A stretch of 33,083 nt of DNA from Bryobacterales bacterium (GCA_027459465.1 DAIDIH010000105.1:1-33083), one strand, 5' to 3'. Positions 22,608-31,766 are shown, counted from the first letter of the stretch. Translations and numbers: made by a program. The notes: generated by a model from the letters alone, not told the origin.

Positions 22608-22613
22608 GAGGAC

Positions 22614-23561
22614 TCAGGCGAAGGCTTCCGCCAGTGCGGCTCGGACGAGGCTCATGGCTTGGCGGGCGGCGGGCGTGCGATGGAGGATGGGGTCGACGGG
22701 GAAGTTGTGCAACGCGGCCAGAAATCGGGCGGCGGTGACGGGAACCTTGGCGGTGATGAGTTTTTGCGCATAGGCTTCGCCTTCGTCGCGGAGGACGTCG
22801 CATTCGGCGGTGAGGACGAGGGCAGGCGGGAGGCCTTCGAGTTCATCGGGGGTGGCGCGCAAGGGGCTGACGAGTTTGCCGGGGGCGGCGAGGTCTGGCG
22901 GGAGGTACTGGCGCCAGAACCACTCCATGGCCTCGCGGCTGAGCAGGTAGCCGCGGGCGAACTGCGTGTAGGAGGGGGTGTCGAAGGTTGGGTCGATGAC
23001 CGGGCAGAGCAGAGTCTGATGGCAGATGCGAGGGCCGCCGCGAAGTTTCGCGAGGAGGGTGACGGCGGCCGCCATGTTTCCGCCGGCGCTGTCGCCGAAC
23101 AAGGCGAGGCGGGCGCCATCGAGGGCGTGCGAGGCATTGCGTGTGGCCGCCCAGGCGGTGGCCGCGTAGGCCTGCTCGACGGCGACGGGGAAGCGGGACT
23201 CGGGGGAAAGGTTGTAGTCGACGAAGAGGACGGCGGCGCGGGTGGTGTGGGCGAGGGAGCGGGCGAAGCGGTCGTGCGGTTGTTTGCCGCCGACGACCCA
23301 GCCGCCGCCGTGGAAGTAGACGAGGATGGGGAGCGGCGCGGGGATTCCCGTGGGACGGATGAGGCGGAGCGAGACGGGACCGGCGGGAGAGGGGATTTCG
23401 AAATCTTCGAGCGAGGCGGGTTGGGTGGCGGGGGAGCGGGCCATGTTGACGTCGAAGGTGGCGCGAGCTTCGGGGAGGGGGAGTTGGTAGGTTTGGGGCG
23501 CGTTGGCGGCGGCTTCGAGGACGGCGAGGGTTTCGGGGTCGAGGGGCTGGAGGGGGTTCAT
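22614..23561 (-). CDS. Alpha/beta hydrolase of the hormone-sensitive lipase family
   Basis: This is a probable carboxylesterase acting on short-chain esters in the cytosol. The 315 residues contain the oxyanion motif YFHGGGWVVGG, the nucleophile elbow FGDSAGGNMA (Ser158), the likely acid in TAECDVLRDEG and the likely histidine in ALHNFPVD. The last is less standard, since HxF is usual. The internal ATG at 23561 (MNPLQPLDPETLAVLEAA) is chosen over the far upstream 23645, because 23645 would overlap the divergent transporter gene and its extra residues are not typical. The true substrate cannot be read from sequence. Confidence 0.88.
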   Translation of the reverse strand: MNPLQPLDPETLAVLEAAANAPQTYQLPLPEARATFDVNMARSPATQPASLEDFEIPSPAGPVSLRLIRPTGIPAPLPILVYFHGGGWVVGGKQPHDRFARSLAHTTRAAVLFVDYNLSPESRFPVAVEQAYAATAWAATRNASHALDGARLALFGDSAGGNMAAAVTLLAKLRGGPRICHQTLLCPVIDPTFDTPSYTQFARGYLLSREAMEWFWRQYLPPDLAAPGKLVSPLRATPDELEGLPPALVLTAECDVLRDEGEAYAQKLITAKVPVTAARFLAALHNFPVDPILHRTPAARQAMSLVRAALAEAFA

Positions 23562-23615
23562 GGGTGGGGCCGCAGATTTGATCGTAACTGGAACGGCGGG
23601 CGGGGATGATGCGGC

Positions 23616-23624
23616 TGGTATATT
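23616..23624 (+). promoter_or_regulatory. Extended -10 element of the CDF-PolX-Nudix genes
   Basis: TGG-TATATT is an extended -10-like sequence 12 bases before the ATG at 23637. Transcription would start near 23631, at the in-frame GTG, so the mRNA leader would be very short. Confidence 0.4.
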
Positions 23625-23636
23625 GCGGGAGTGGGG

Positions 23637-24563
23637 ATGGATCACCGCTCGGGGAAACGCGCGGCGTTGTTGGGGATGGCTGCGAGCGCGGCTTTGGCGG
23701 CGTGGAAGATCGCGGCCGGGGTGTATGGAAACTCGACGGCGGCGGTGTCCGACGGGGTAGAGTCAGCCGGCGATGTTGTGACGGCGGGCGTGGTGTTTTT
23801 CGGGCTGGTTCAGGCGGGCCGGCCGCCGGATGAAGACCATCCGTACGGGCACGGGCGGGCGGAGACGCTGGCGGCGCTTTTCACGGGAGTGGTGTTGTTC
23901 GCCGCGGGGGGTCTGATCTGTTATCACGCGGCGCAGAAAATGCATGGCGGCGGGCCGGCGCCGGAGTGGATCGCGGTGTGGCCGCTGGCGGCTTCGGTGG
24001 TGGTGAAGGCGGGGCTATGGGCGGTGAAAGGGCATCATGGGCGGCGGATGCGCAGCGAGGCGCTGCGGGCGGACGCGGCGAACGATATGCTCGACGCAGT
24101 TTCGGGGACGGTGGCGCTGGTTGGGCTGGCGGCGGCGCTGTACGATCCGGAGCGGTTCCGGTGGCTGGATCCGGCGGCGGGGTTCGCGGTGGGGATGGTG
24201 GTGAGCGGGTTGGGAGTGCGGGTGGTGCGGGCGACGGCGCTGAGCCTGATGGATACGATGCCGGACGGGGCGATGCTGGATCAGATCCGGGAGACGGCGC
24301 TGCGCGTTCCGGGAGCGCTTGGCATCGAGAAGTGCTTTGCCCGGAGGACGGGTCTGCAGTATCACGTGGATTTGCATCTCGAAGTGGATCCGGCGATGAC
24401 GGTGTTCGCCTCGCACGAGATCGCGACGCAGGTGAGAGAGGCGATTGTCAGGGATCTGGATTGGGTGGCGGGCGTGCTGGTTCATGTGGAGCCGCACCTG
24501 CCCGCTACAATAGCCGACGGGAGGAGGGCGGGAGGAGGCACGACGGCACGGGATGGAGAATAG
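23637..24563 (+). CDS. Cation diffusion facilitator (CDF) metal exporter
   Basis: CDF proteins export divalent metals by proton antiport. The 308 residues have six membrane helices (about 8-215) and a C-terminal dimer domain (about 220-295, including LQYHVDLHLEVDP). The family block DHPYGHGRAETLAALFTG is present (His68). The transport site has Asp39 and Glu42-xxx-Asp46 in helix 2, and Asp146 and Asn149-xxx-Asp153 in helix 5. The usual zinc-site histidines are replaced, so selectivity for manganese or iron rather than zinc is possible (inference). The ATG at 23637 is preferred over GTG 23631 because of GGGAG at 23627-23631. It overlaps the PolX gene by 11 bp. Confidence 0.92.
   Translation: MDHRSGKRAALLGMAASAALAAWKIAAGVYGNSTAAVSDGVESAGDVVTAGVVFFGLVQAGRPPDEDHPYGHGRAETLAALFTGVVLFAAGGLICYHAAQKMHGGGPAPEWIAVWPLAASVVVKAGLWAVKGHHGRRMRSEALRADAANDMLDAVSGTVALVGLAAALYDPERFRWLDPAAGFAVGMVVSGLGVRVVRATALSLMDTMPDGAMLDQIRETALRVPGALGIEKCFARRTGLQYHVDLHLEVDPAMTVFASHEIATQVREAIVRDLDWVAGVLVHVEPHLPATIADGRRAGGGTTARDGE
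24504..24511 (+). promoter_or_regulatory. Possible internal promoter before the PolX gene
   Basis: GCTACAAT carries TACAAT inside the end of the CDF gene, 41 bases before the PolX ATG. It is followed by GGAGGAGGG and GGAGG, purine-rich stretches that could serve as ribosome site. It may allow PolX expression apart from the transporter. Confidence 0.35.
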
Positions 24564-26277
24564 GGAATTTGCGCGACTGCTGGAGGAGACCGCGGATCTG
24601 ATGGAGATTGCGGGCGACGACGGCTTCCGCATTCGCAGCTACCGGAACGCGGCCGCGGCGATTGCGGGCACGCCGGCGCGAGTGGAGGAGATGCTTCGGA
24701 ATCCGGAGCGGAAGGTGACGGAGATTCCGGGCGTGGGGAAGGGGATTGCCGCGGTTCTGGGCGAGATCGCCGAGCGGGGATCGTTCGAGCGGCGGGATGA
24801 GCTGCTGAGGAAGTATCCGCCGGGCGCGCTCGAGATGCTGAAGATTCAGGGGCTGGGTCCGAAGAGCCTGGCGGTTCTGTTTTCGCATTTCGAACTGAAG
24901 ACGATCGACGACCTGGAGAAGCTGTGCCAGGAGCATAAGCTGCAGGATCTGCCGCGGATGGGGGCGAAGCTGGAAGAGAAAGTGCTGCGGTCGATTGCGC
25001 AGTATCGGAAGAGCGCGGGGCGGTTTCTGTTGAGTTACGGGGCGCGGGTGGCGGCGGAGTTGACGGCGTATCTGGGCGAGAAGGCGGGCGCGCGGCAGGT
25101 GACGGCGGCGGGCAGTTACCGGCGCGGACGGGAGACGATCGGGGATCTGGATTTGCTGGCGACGGGCGTTGGGGCGCGCGAGGCGCTGGACGCGCTGGCC
25201 GGGCATCCGTCGGTGACCGAGGTGCTTGGCAAGGGCGAGAACAAAGCGAGCGTGAAGTACGGCGGTGAAGGGCTGCAGGTGGATCTTCGGGCGCTGCCGG
25301 AAGAGAGCTTTGGCGCGGCGCTGCAGTATTTCACGGGAAGCAAGGAGCACAACGTGGCGCTGCGGGGGCGGGCGCAGCGGATGGGGCTGACGCTGAACGA
25401 GTACGGGTTGGCGCGCGTGGAGGATGGGGTACGCGTGGCGGGGGCGACGGAGGAGGAGATTTACGCGGCGCTGGGGCTGGCATGGATTCCGCCGGAGTTG
25501 CGCGAGAACCAGGGCGAGATCGAAGCGGCGGCGAGCGGAGGGCTGCCGAAGTTGATCGAGGTGGGCGATGTGCGCGGCGACGTGCATATGCACACGCGGG
25601 AGACCGACGGGCGGGCGACGCTCGAAGAGATGGCCGCAGCGGGGCGGGCGATGGGGTACGAGTACATCGCGATCACGGACCATTCGAAGGCGCTGGCGAT
25701 GGCGAACGGGCTGGACGAGAAGCGCGTAGTTGCGTTTGCGCGGCGGGTGAGGAAGATGGGGCCGGAACTCGGGATCCGGGTGTTTTCGGGGCTGGAGTGC
25801 GACATCCGGAAGGATGGGGTGATGGACATCGAGGAGGACGCGCTGGCGGAACTCGATCTGGTGATTGCGAGCGTGCACAGCCATTTCAGCCTGGAGCCGG
25901 CGGCGATGACGGAGAGGATTCTGCGGGCGATGGAGTCGCCTTCGGTGCGGATTCTGGGGCATCCGACGGGGCGGGTTCTGTTGCACCGGGATGCGTATGC
26001 GTACGAGTTCGAGCGGGTGGTGAAGGAGGCGGTGCGGCGGGGTGTGATGCTGGAGATCAACGCCAGCCCGGAGCGGCTGGACCTTCATGCGCCGCTGATT
26101 CGCTTGGCGAAGGCGCTGGGGGCGCGGTTTGTGATCTCGACGGACGCGCACGATCCGAAGCATCTGGCGAATATCCGGTTCGGTGTGCAGATGGCGCGGC
26201 GGGGGTGGCTGGAAGCCCGGGACGTGATCAACACGCAGGGCGTGGAGGAATTTCAAAAGGCGATACAGAAATCATGA
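24553..26277 (+). CDS. polX: PolX-family DNA polymerase/3'-5' exonuclease with PHP domain
   Basis: Bacterial PolX fills short gaps in base excision repair, and its PHP domain adds metal-dependent exonuclease and end-processing activity. The 574 residues contain helix-hairpin-helix motifs ([27 protein letters not shown]) and the nucleotidyltransferase site [16 protein letters not shown] with Asp198 and Asp200. The third Asp is Asp244 (LQVDLRAL). The PHP domain has [18 protein letters not shown] (His345, His347), [29 protein letters not shown] and [11 protein letters not shown]. All expected catalytic residues appear present. It overlaps the CDF gene by 11 bp and the Nudix gene by 4 bp (ATGA). 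Confidence 0.96.
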   Translation: MENREFARLLEETADLMEIAGDDGFRIRSYRNAAAAIAGTPARVEEMLRNPERKVTEIPGVGKGIAAVLGEIAERGSFERRDELLRKYPPGALEMLKIQGLGPKSLAVLFSHFELKTIDDLEKLCQEHKLQDLPRMGAKLEEKVLRSIAQYRKSAGRFLLSYGARVAAELTAYLGEKAGARQVTAAGSYRRGRETIGDLDLLATGVGAREALDALAGHPSVTEVLGKGENKASVKYGGEGLQVDLRALPEESFGAALQYFTGSKEHNVALRGRAQRMGLTLNEYGLARVEDGVRVAGATEEEIYAALGLAWIPPELRENQGEIEAAASGGLPKLIEVGDVRGDVHMHTRETDGRATLEEMAAAGRAMGYEYIAITDHSKALAMANGLDEKRVVAFARRVRKMGPELGIRVFSGLECDIRKDGVMDIEEDALAELDLVIASVHSHFSLEPAAMTERILRAMESPSVRILGHPTGRVLLHRDAYAYEFERVVKEAVRRGVMLEINASPERLDLHAPLIRLAKALGARFVISTDAHDPKHLANIRFGVQMARRGWLEARDVINTQGVEEFQKAIQKS

Positions 26278-26807
26278 AAATCATAAGATCCGAAGAGAAG
26301 TACCGGAATTCGCTTTTTTATGTGACCGAGCAGGTGGCGGTGAGCCCGGATGGATTTGAGATCAAGCGGGCGATCGTGGGGCATCGCGGCTCGGCGGTGA
26401 TGATGGCGGTGGACGACAAGAACCGGATTCTGCTGGTGAAGCAGTTCCGTTTGCCGGTGGGGAAAGACATTTGGGAGTTGCCGGCGGGACGGCTGGATGA
26501 GGGCGAGACGCCGTTGAAGGCCGCCAAGCGCGAGTTGAAGGAAGAGACGGGATACCGCGCGAAGAAATGGCAGAAGATGGTGGAATTTTTTCCGAGTCCG
26601 GGGTACGTGGCCGAGAAGATGACGATTTATCTGGCGACGGAACTCGCCTCCGGCGAGGCGCAGCCGATGGAGGATGAACGGATTGAAACCGGGTGGTTCA
26701 CGGCAAAGCAGATGGAGGAGTTGATTCAGCGTGGAGCGATTGTGGACGGCAAGACGATGATCGGGCTGTTCACCTGGCAGAAGTATTTTCGAGGAAAGAA
26801 AGCATAG
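26274..26807 (+). CDS. Nudix hydrolase, ADP-ribose pyrophosphatase type
   Basis: This enzyme probably hydrolyses ADP-ribose or similar nucleotide diphosphate compounds. The 177 residues hold a complete Nudix box, [23 protein letters not shown], matching G-x5-E-x7-RE-U-xEE-x-G-U (U is a bulky aliphatic residue). Other NudF-like blocks are [21 protein letters not shown] before the box and [17 protein letters not shown] after it; the proline position after the box fits ADP-ribose pyrophosphatases. The ATG overlaps the PolX stop. The last 38 bp overlap the convergent rdgB gene. Confidence 0.94.
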   Translation: MKIIRSEEKYRNSLFYVTEQVAVSPDGFEIKRAIVGHRGSAVMMAVDDKNRILLVKQFRLPVGKDIWELPAGRLDEGETPLKAAKRELKEETGYRAKKWQKMVEFFPSPGYVAEKMTIYLATELASGEAQPMEDERIETGWFTAKQMEELIQRGAIVDGKTMIGLFTWQKYFRGKKA

Positions 26808-27357
26808 CGCGGAGCGCGGCGGTGCGGTGGCTGACTTCGAGTTTGCGCTCGAGGGGCACTTCGGCGAAGGTGCAGTTGAAGGGTTCGTAGTAAAACAGCG
26901 GGTCGTAGCCGAAGCCGCCGCTGCCGCGTTCTTGTTCGAGGATGCGGCCGGCGACTTCGCCGCGGAAGACGGCGATGATTTTGCCGTTGCGGGCGAGGGC
27001 GGAGCAGCAGACGTAGCGGGCGGCGCGGTTCGAGGCGCCCTTGAGGCGTTCGAGGAGAAGACGGTTGTTGTCCGCGTCGGTTGAGTTGGGTCCGGCGAAG
27101 CGGGCGGAGTAGACGCCGGGGGCTCCGTTGAGGGAGTCGACTTCGAGGCCGGAGTCTTCGGCGAAGAGAAGATCATCGAGGCCGGCGGAGTAATATTCGG
27201 CTTTCTGGCGGGCGTTTTCTTCAAACGTGGTTCCGGTTTCGGGGCTCGGGGGGATGGACTCGAGGTCCGGACGCACGAGCAGTTCGATGGGCGGGTGGAT
27301 GGTGCGTTTGAACTCGCGCAGTTTACCGGGGTTGGTGGTGGCGCAGTAGAGGATCAC
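26770..27357 (-). CDS. rdgB: RdgB/HAM1 family XTP/dITP pyrophosphatase
   Basis: RdgB removes inosine, xanthosine and other non-canonical purine triphosphates before they reach DNA or RNA. The 195 residues show the signature blocks [62 protein letters not shown] and the SHRTAAL substrate-binding end. Length is normal. The start overlaps the rph stop by four bases (ATGA on the minus strand). The gene pair rph-rdgB is common across bacteria. Confidence 0.96.
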   Translation of the reverse strand: MILYCATTNPGKLREFKRTIHPPIELLVRPDLESIPPSPETGTTFEENARQKAEYYSAGLDDLLFAEDSGLEVDSLNGAPGVYSARFAGPNSTDADNNRLLLERLKGASNRAARYVCCSALARNGKIIAVFRGEVAGRILEQERGSGGFGYDPLFYYEPFNCTFAEVPLERKLEVSHRTAALRAMLSFLENTSAR

Positions 27358-28073
27358 GATTGGGCGATGGCGAGGGCCTGGAGTTCGAGCAGGGTGCGGA
27401 TGCCGGCGCGGCCGAGTTCGAGAAGTTCGTTCATGCCGCCATCGTCGAAGGGGGTTTTTTCGGCGGTGGCCTGCAGTTCGATGAAGCGGCCGTCGCCGGT
27501 CATGACGATGTTCATGTCGACGTCGGCTTGCGAGTCTTCTTCGTAGCAGAGGTCGAGGAGGGGAACGCCGGCGACGACGCCGACGCTGACGGCGGCGACG
27601 GAAGTGACGATGGGGTTGGTTTTGATGGCGCCGAGCTTGCGCAGGCTTTGGAGGGCGAGGGCGAGGGCGACGAAGGCGCCGGTGATGCTGGCGGTGCGCG
27701 TGCCTCCGTCGGCCTGGATGACGTCGCAGTCGACGATGACGCTGCGCTCGCCGAGGGCTTTCAGATCGACGACGGCGCGGAGGCTGCGGCCGATGAGGCG
27801 CTGGATCTCCATGGTGCGTCCGGACTGGCGGCCCTTGTTTACTTCGCGCGGCGTGCGGGTGACGGTGGCGCGGGGCAGCATGGAATATTCGGCGGTGATC
27901 CAGCCCTGGCCCGTGCCGCGAAGGAAGGACGGGATGGAATCCTCGACGGTGGCGGCGCAGAGGACGCGCGTGTTGCCGGCTTCGATGACGGCGGAGCCTT
28001 CGGCGGTTTTCAGATAGCCGGTTTCGATGCGGACGGGGCGAAGCTGGTTTGGCAGGCGTTGATCAAATCTCAT
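27354..28073 (-). CDS. rph: RNase PH
   Basis: RNase PH is a phosphate-dependent exoribonuclease that trims the 3' ends of tRNA precursors. The 239 residues show the full family pattern: [63 protein letters not shown] and [20 protein letters not shown]. The active-site stretch [19 protein letters not shown] has Asp180, Asp184 and Asp186. Length is standard. The ATG shares one base with the stop of the small membrane protein gene upstream (TAATG), and the stop overlaps rdgB. Confidence 0.97.
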   Translation of the reverse strand: MRFDQRLPNQLRPVRIETGYLKTAEGSAVIEAGNTRVLCAATVEDSIPSFLRGTGQGWITAEYSMLPRATVTRTPREVNKGRQSGRTMEIQRLIGRSLRAVVDLKALGERSVIVDCDVIQADGGTRTASITGAFVALALALQSLRKLGAIKTNPIVTSVAAVSVGVVAGVPLLDLCYEEDSQADVDMNIVMTGDGRFIELQATAEKTPFDDGGMNELLELGRAGIRTLLELQALAIAQS

Positions 28074-28213
28074 TAAGAGCCCGATTGGAGGGAGAAATAA
28101 AACAGCAGACAGACGAGGGCGATGCCGGCGAGTACGAGCAGGAGGCAGGGGATGGCAGCCTTGTTGGATCCTTTGGGCGCGGGCTTGGCGCGTTTGGGCT
28201 TGAATTTAGCCAT
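28073..28213 (-). CDS. 46-residue single-pass membrane protein coupled to rph
   Basis: The reading frame starts at ATG 28211-28213 and ends in TAA sharing a base with the rph ATG. The protein begins [20 protein letters not shown], with nine Lys/Arg in the first 18 residues. A hydrophobic helix (about 21-40, [20 protein letters not shown]) and a six-residue tail follow. By the positive-inside rule the basic end is cytoplasmic. It looks real because of the exact TAATG junction, the well-formed helix and C-rich third positions like those of rph. I do not recognise a family. The basic tail could touch RNA or the membrane surface. The ribosome site is weak. Confidence 0.75.
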   Translation of the reverse strand: MAKFKPKRAKPAPKGSNKAAIPCLLLVLAGIALVCLLFYFSLQSGS

Positions 28214-28221
28214 GAATCCAT

Positions 28222-28251
28222 CAGTGTAATGCGTGGCAGTGTAATGCGCGG
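28222..28251. repeat. 15-bp tandem repeat upstream of the 46-residue gene
   Basis: CAGTGTAATGCGTGG and CAGTGTAATGCGCGG lie head to tail (28222-28236, 28237-28251) with one mismatch. On the minus strand each copy contains CATTACACTG, with TACACT as a possible -10. The nearer one ends nine bases before the small gene's ATG. It may be a doubled promoter or operator. Confidence 0.6.
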
Positions 28252-28288
28252 CGCGGGACGGGGGGGCTTGCGAGACGCTGGTGAGGAG

Positions 28289-30151
28289 TTAGAGGCAGCG
28301 GGCGGCCTGGTGGACGAATTCGTCGAGGGCGTCGAGGGTGGCGGGTTCGAGGTCCTTGAGGGTGATGGCGGCGACGGAGCGTCCGCGTTGTTCGAGGGCC
28401 TGGATGGTGGCGAGGAACTGGGCGCGGTGGTAGTCGGGCGAGCAGGGGATTTCGCTTGGGCCGACGCTCGCCTCCGAAAGCAGGATGGTGGAGAAGCAGC
28501 GGCCGTGGCCGATGATCATCTCGTGATAGGAGTGGTTCATGGCGGGGCCTTCGTAGACGTCGGCGGGCATGTGGAGGCGGGACTGGAAGAGCGTGCGGGC
28601 GGCGCGGAGAAGGCGGACTCGGAGAGCGCGGCCGGCGGGGCGGTAGCGCATGTCGCCGAAGAAGGTGAGTTCGCCGTATTCGATGCGCGGGGCGGAGCGG
28701 ATGAGATCGGCGTAGATTTGGGGCGCGGTGCGGCCGTTGGAATCGGCATCGCGGTGGTGGAGTGTGACGCGGTTGCGCCAGCGGGACTGGCGCGGAGAAC
28801 CAAGGACGGTCTGCCAGGAGGCGGTGTTCTGGATGCCTCCGGTGCGGGAAGCTTCCTCGAAGATGCGATTGGCGATGGATTTGTAGAGTTCGACGCCGGG
28901 TTGGGTGACGAAGTTCATGTTGCGGAGCCAGGCGAGGCCGAAGACCGCGTAGTGAATGAACTGCATGTACTGGCTGAAGACGGAGGAGCGGGGGAGAGTT
29001 AGGACGGCGACGGGGTAGCCGGCGCGGCGGAGGGCGGCGGCTTTTTCGCGGACCGTGTGAGGGACGCCTTTTTGCTGGACGAGGAGGAAGGCGCGGTCCT
29101 GCGCGGGGTCGCGCGGGGGATGGTAGGAGGGCAGGTGGACCTGTTCGTCGATGACGATTTTGATGCCCCAGTCTGCGCTTTTTCCCAGGCTTTCTTCAAA
29201 TTCCTGTTTAGTCCACAGGCCGGCGCCCAAGAGGGGTTTGGGGAGCAGGAGGGTGACTTTGTCGCGTCCGGCTTCGATTTGAGAGTGAAGGAACGAGGAT
29301 AAACGCCAGGCGGTACGGATGTCTTCGTGGCTGAGGGCGGCGGAGCGAATCCAGGTGTCGAGGTTGACGCCGGCGAGACCGAGCGGGTAGAGGCTGCCGC
29401 GCGTGAGAGGGCTCGAGTGGCGGCCGGCGGTGGAGTTGCGGCGGTCGGTTTGGAGTTCGATGCGGCGGTAGTTGCGAGGCGCGGCGAAGCGGTCGAGCAG
29501 CGAGCCGGGCAAGGTCATGTACAGGAAATTGGCGCGGGAGTCGATGCCGAGTTTGTCGTAGAGGGCGGCGAGGCGTTCGAGATTGACGACGGGTTCATAA
29601 GACGTCATGCCGAGCGCCATGCCGACGACGAGGGTGCGTTTGAGGGCGGAGGGGAGCGTGGTGCGGCCGCGGCGGCACATATCGTCGAGGATGAACTTGA
29701 GCTTGGCGGGGTCGGTGGAGTCGAGCGCATAGAAACGCGGCGAGGCGCCGAGCAGTCCCATCGCGTGGTACATGCTTTTGTCTTCGATGGAGCCGCCCAT
29801 GCCGGCCCAGATGAGGAAGCGGAGCGGGGCGCCGTGCGCGGTCTGGATGGCTTGCCGGATGGTGTCGAGTTCGAGACGGATCGCGTCGGCCCACTCGGGG
29901 TGGTGGGCCGCGGCCCAGCTTAGTTGGAAGACGCCGAGGAGGTCCTTCTTCACCGCGGAACCGGTTTCGTCGAGTTCCATGGTGATGGGGATGAGGCGAT
30001 TCCGGGAGGGATCGAGCGAGCCGGGACCTTTGCGCAGGACGCGGGAGGAGAGAGCCTGCAGGCGAGCGAGCAGGTCCTGCTTCTCCATCGCGGCGAAGTG
30101 AGATTGAGAGTCGGGAGAATCGTTGTGGAACTGCAGCGTGAGTTCAGACAT
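28289..30151 (-). CDS. Divergent phosphoglucose-isomerase-like SIS-domain protein
   Basis: The 620-residue protein resembles the isomerase half of transaldolase/glucose-6-phosphate isomerase fusions. WAGMGGSIEDKSM (Ser121) and YALDSTDPAKLKFI (about 141-154) match the first SIS domain's GMGGS and LDSTDP signatures. The next diagnostic motif, normally SKSGTT with the phosphate-binding Ser and Thr, is replaced by GMALGMTSYEPVVNLE (about 175-190). A second SIS-like domain, around 350-420, holds VPHTVREKAAALRRAGYPVAVLTL. The last 200 residues are helical and less recognisable. Isomerase activity is therefore uncertain. Its start overlaps the end of the HyuB gene by 8 bp. The alternative is a related sugar-phosphate isomerase or a non-catalytic paralogue. 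Confidence 0.75.
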   Translation of the reverse strand: MSELTLQFHNDSPDSQSHFAAMEKQDLLARLQALSSRVLRKGPGSLDPSRNRLIPITMELDETGSAVKKDLLGVFQLSWAAAHHPEWADAIRLELDTIRQAIQTAHGAPLRFLIWAGMGGSIEDKSMYHAMGLLGASPRFYALDSTDPAKLKFILDDMCRRGRTTLPSALKRTLVVGMALGMTSYEPVVNLERLAALYDKLGIDSRANFLYMTLPGSLLDRFAAPRNYRRIELQTDRRNSTAGRHSSPLTRGSLYPLGLAGVNLDTWIRSAALSHEDIRTAWRLSSFLHSQIEAGRDKVTLLLPKPLLGAGLWTKQEFEESLGKSADWGIKIVIDEQVHLPSYHPPRDPAQDRAFLLVQQKGVPHTVREKAAALRRAGYPVAVLTLPRSSVFSQYMQFIHYAVFGLAWLRNMNFVTQPGVELYKSIANRIFEEASRTGGIQNTASWQTVLGSPRQSRWRNRVTLHHRDADSNGRTAPQIYADLIRSAPRIEYGELTFFGDMRYRPAGRALRVRLLRAARTLFQSRLHMPADVYEGPAMNHSYHEMIIGHGRCFSTILLSEASVGPSEIPCSPDYHRAQFLATIQALEQRGRSVAAITLKDLEPATLDALDEFVHQAARCL

Positions 30152-31754
30152 TCCCTAAGGCGCCGGCCTCCGAAGCACGACCCCGTGAATGTACCACACC
30201 GTAACCTCCTCCGCCGGGTGTTTCGATGCGGAGGCGGTCGGCGCGTTGCGCGGTGAAGCGAGTTTTGGCGGCGAGCGGGAGAGTGCGGGAGCCGCGGAGG
30301 AGAAAGTTGCGGCCGGGTGCGCCGGGTGCGCCGCCGTGGAGGCCGTAGGGGGCGTGATGGCGGCGGTCGCTGAGGATGGTGATATCGGTGGGAGCGAGAA
30401 ATTCGAATTCGCGGACGATGCCGTTTCCGCCGCGGTGGAAGCCATCGCCGCCGGAGCCGGAACGGATCGCATAGCGGCGGATGCGGACGGGGTATTGGTG
30501 CTCGAAGGCTTCGATGGGCGTGTTCCAACTGTTGGTCATGTGGGTGTGGGTGGCGTCGAGGCCATCGGAGTGAGCTGAGGCGCCCATGCCTCCGGCGATG
30601 GTTTCGTAGTAGGCGAAGGGGGTGTTGCGGCGAGGGTCGCGGCCGCCGAAGGTGAGGTTGTTCATGGTGCCGGAACTGGCGGCGGGGATGGCGTCGCCTG
30701 CGGCGCGGGAGAGGGCGCCGAGGAGGACGTCGGTGATGCGCTGGGAGGTTTCGACGTTACCGGCTGCCATGGCGGCGGGCGGTTGGGCATTGACGATGGA
30801 TCCAAGCGGGGCGACGACTTCGATGGGGCGGAGGAGGCCAGCGGTGTAGGGGACTTCGGGCGGAAGGAGGCAGCGGAAGACGTAAGCGGCGGCGGAGAGA
30901 GCGACGGCGTAGTTGGCGTTAACAGGGCCGGCGGCCTGGGGGCTGGAGCCGGTGAAATCGACGCGGGCGCGCGCGCCGTCGAGGGTGATGGCGACGGCGA
31001 TGCGGAGGGGGGAATCGGAGAGGCCGTCGTCGTCGAGGAAATCCTCGAAGCGATAGCGACCCGGACGGAGGCGGGCGATGGCGGCGCGCATCATGCGCTC
31101 GCTGTAGTTCTGCAATGCGGCGGCGTTGCGGTGGAGACGCGGCAGGCCGTAGCGGGTCATCATTTCCTCGAGCCGCTGCTCGCCGCGGCGGATGGCCATG
31201 CATTGGGCAAGGAGGTCGCCTTCGCGTTCTTCCGGCGTGCGGACGTTGGCCAGTATCAGGTCCAGGACCGGGCGGTCGATCCGGCCGAGGCGGCGGAGCA
31301 GGATGGGCGGGATGCGGAGGCCTTCCTGGTAGATCTCGGTGGCGAGCGGCATGGAGCCCGGGCTCATGCCGCCGACGTCGGCGTGATGGGCGCGGTTGGC
31401 GACGTAAAAGGCGGGGCGGCGGCGGCCGGGGGCGAAGACGGCGGCGACGGCGGTGATGTCGGGCAGGTGGGTACCGCCGCGGAACGGATCGTTGAGGATG
31501 GCGACGTCGCCGGGGGCGAGGTCGACGCTGGAGATGACTTCGGCGACCGAGAGCGGCATGGCGCCGAGGTGGACGGGCATGTGGTCGCCCATGGCGATGG
31601 TCTGGCCGCGCGCGTCATAGAGGGCGCAGGAATAATCGCGGCGTTCCTTGATGTTGGGCGAGTAGGCGGTTTTGCGAAGCACGGCGCCCATCTCTTCGGC
31701 GATGGAGCAGAAGAGATGGCGGAAGAGTTCGAGGTCGATAGGGTCAGTGCGCAT
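30144..31754 (-). CDS. hyuB: Hydantoinase B/5-oxoprolinase family subunit
   Basis: HyuB subunits pair with HyuA for ATP-dependent opening of hydantoin, 5-oxoproline or related rings, or form parts of acetone carboxylase-like complexes. The 536 residues show DPIDLELFRHLFCSIAEEMG, KERRDYSCALYDARGQTIAMGDHMPVHLGAMP, GDVAILNDPFRGGTHLPDIT, FYVANRAHHADVGGMSPGSMP, ARVDFTGSSPQAAGPVNANYAV and RSGSGGDGFHRGGNGIVRE, ending at a Gly-rich ETPGGGGYG. The ATG at 31754 (MRTDPIDLE) is preferred over 31781. No HyuA gene is adjacent on either side, so the partner must be elsewhere or the protein acts alone. Confidence 0.95.
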   Translation of the reverse strand: MRTDPIDLELFRHLFCSIAEEMGAVLRKTAYSPNIKERRDYSCALYDARGQTIAMGDHMPVHLGAMPLSVAEVISSVDLAPGDVAILNDPFRGGTHLPDITAVAAVFAPGRRRPAFYVANRAHHADVGGMSPGSMPLATEIYQEGLRIPPILLRRLGRIDRPVLDLILANVRTPEEREGDLLAQCMAIRRGEQRLEEMMTRYGLPRLHRNAAALQNYSERMMRAAIARLRPGRYRFEDFLDDDGLSDSPLRIAVAITLDGARARVDFTGSSPQAAGPVNANYAVALSAAAYVFRCLLPPEVPYTAGLLRPIEVVAPLGSIVNAQPPAAMAAGNVETSQRITDVLLGALSRAAGDAIPAASSGTMNNLTFGGRDPRRNTPFAYYETIAGGMGASAHSDGLDATHTHMTNSWNTPIEAFEHQYPVRIRRYAIRSGSGGDGFHRGGNGIVREFEFLAPTDITILSDRRHHAPYGLHGGAPGAPGRNFLLRGSRTLPLAAKTRFTAQRADRLRIETPGGGGYGVVHSRGRASEAGALGNV

Positions 31755-31766
31755 GGGACGGCTGCC

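Noticed and set aside
23562-23645. Longer start for the alpha/beta hydrolase at 23645
   Set aside because: It would overlap the divergent CDF gene and its promoter, and the added residues are not family-like.
25482-26273. Upstream extension of the Nudix frame giving a 441-residue protein
   Set aside because: The extra part is an out-of-frame reading of PolX. The ATG at 26274 with the ATGA overlap gives the normal Nudix length.
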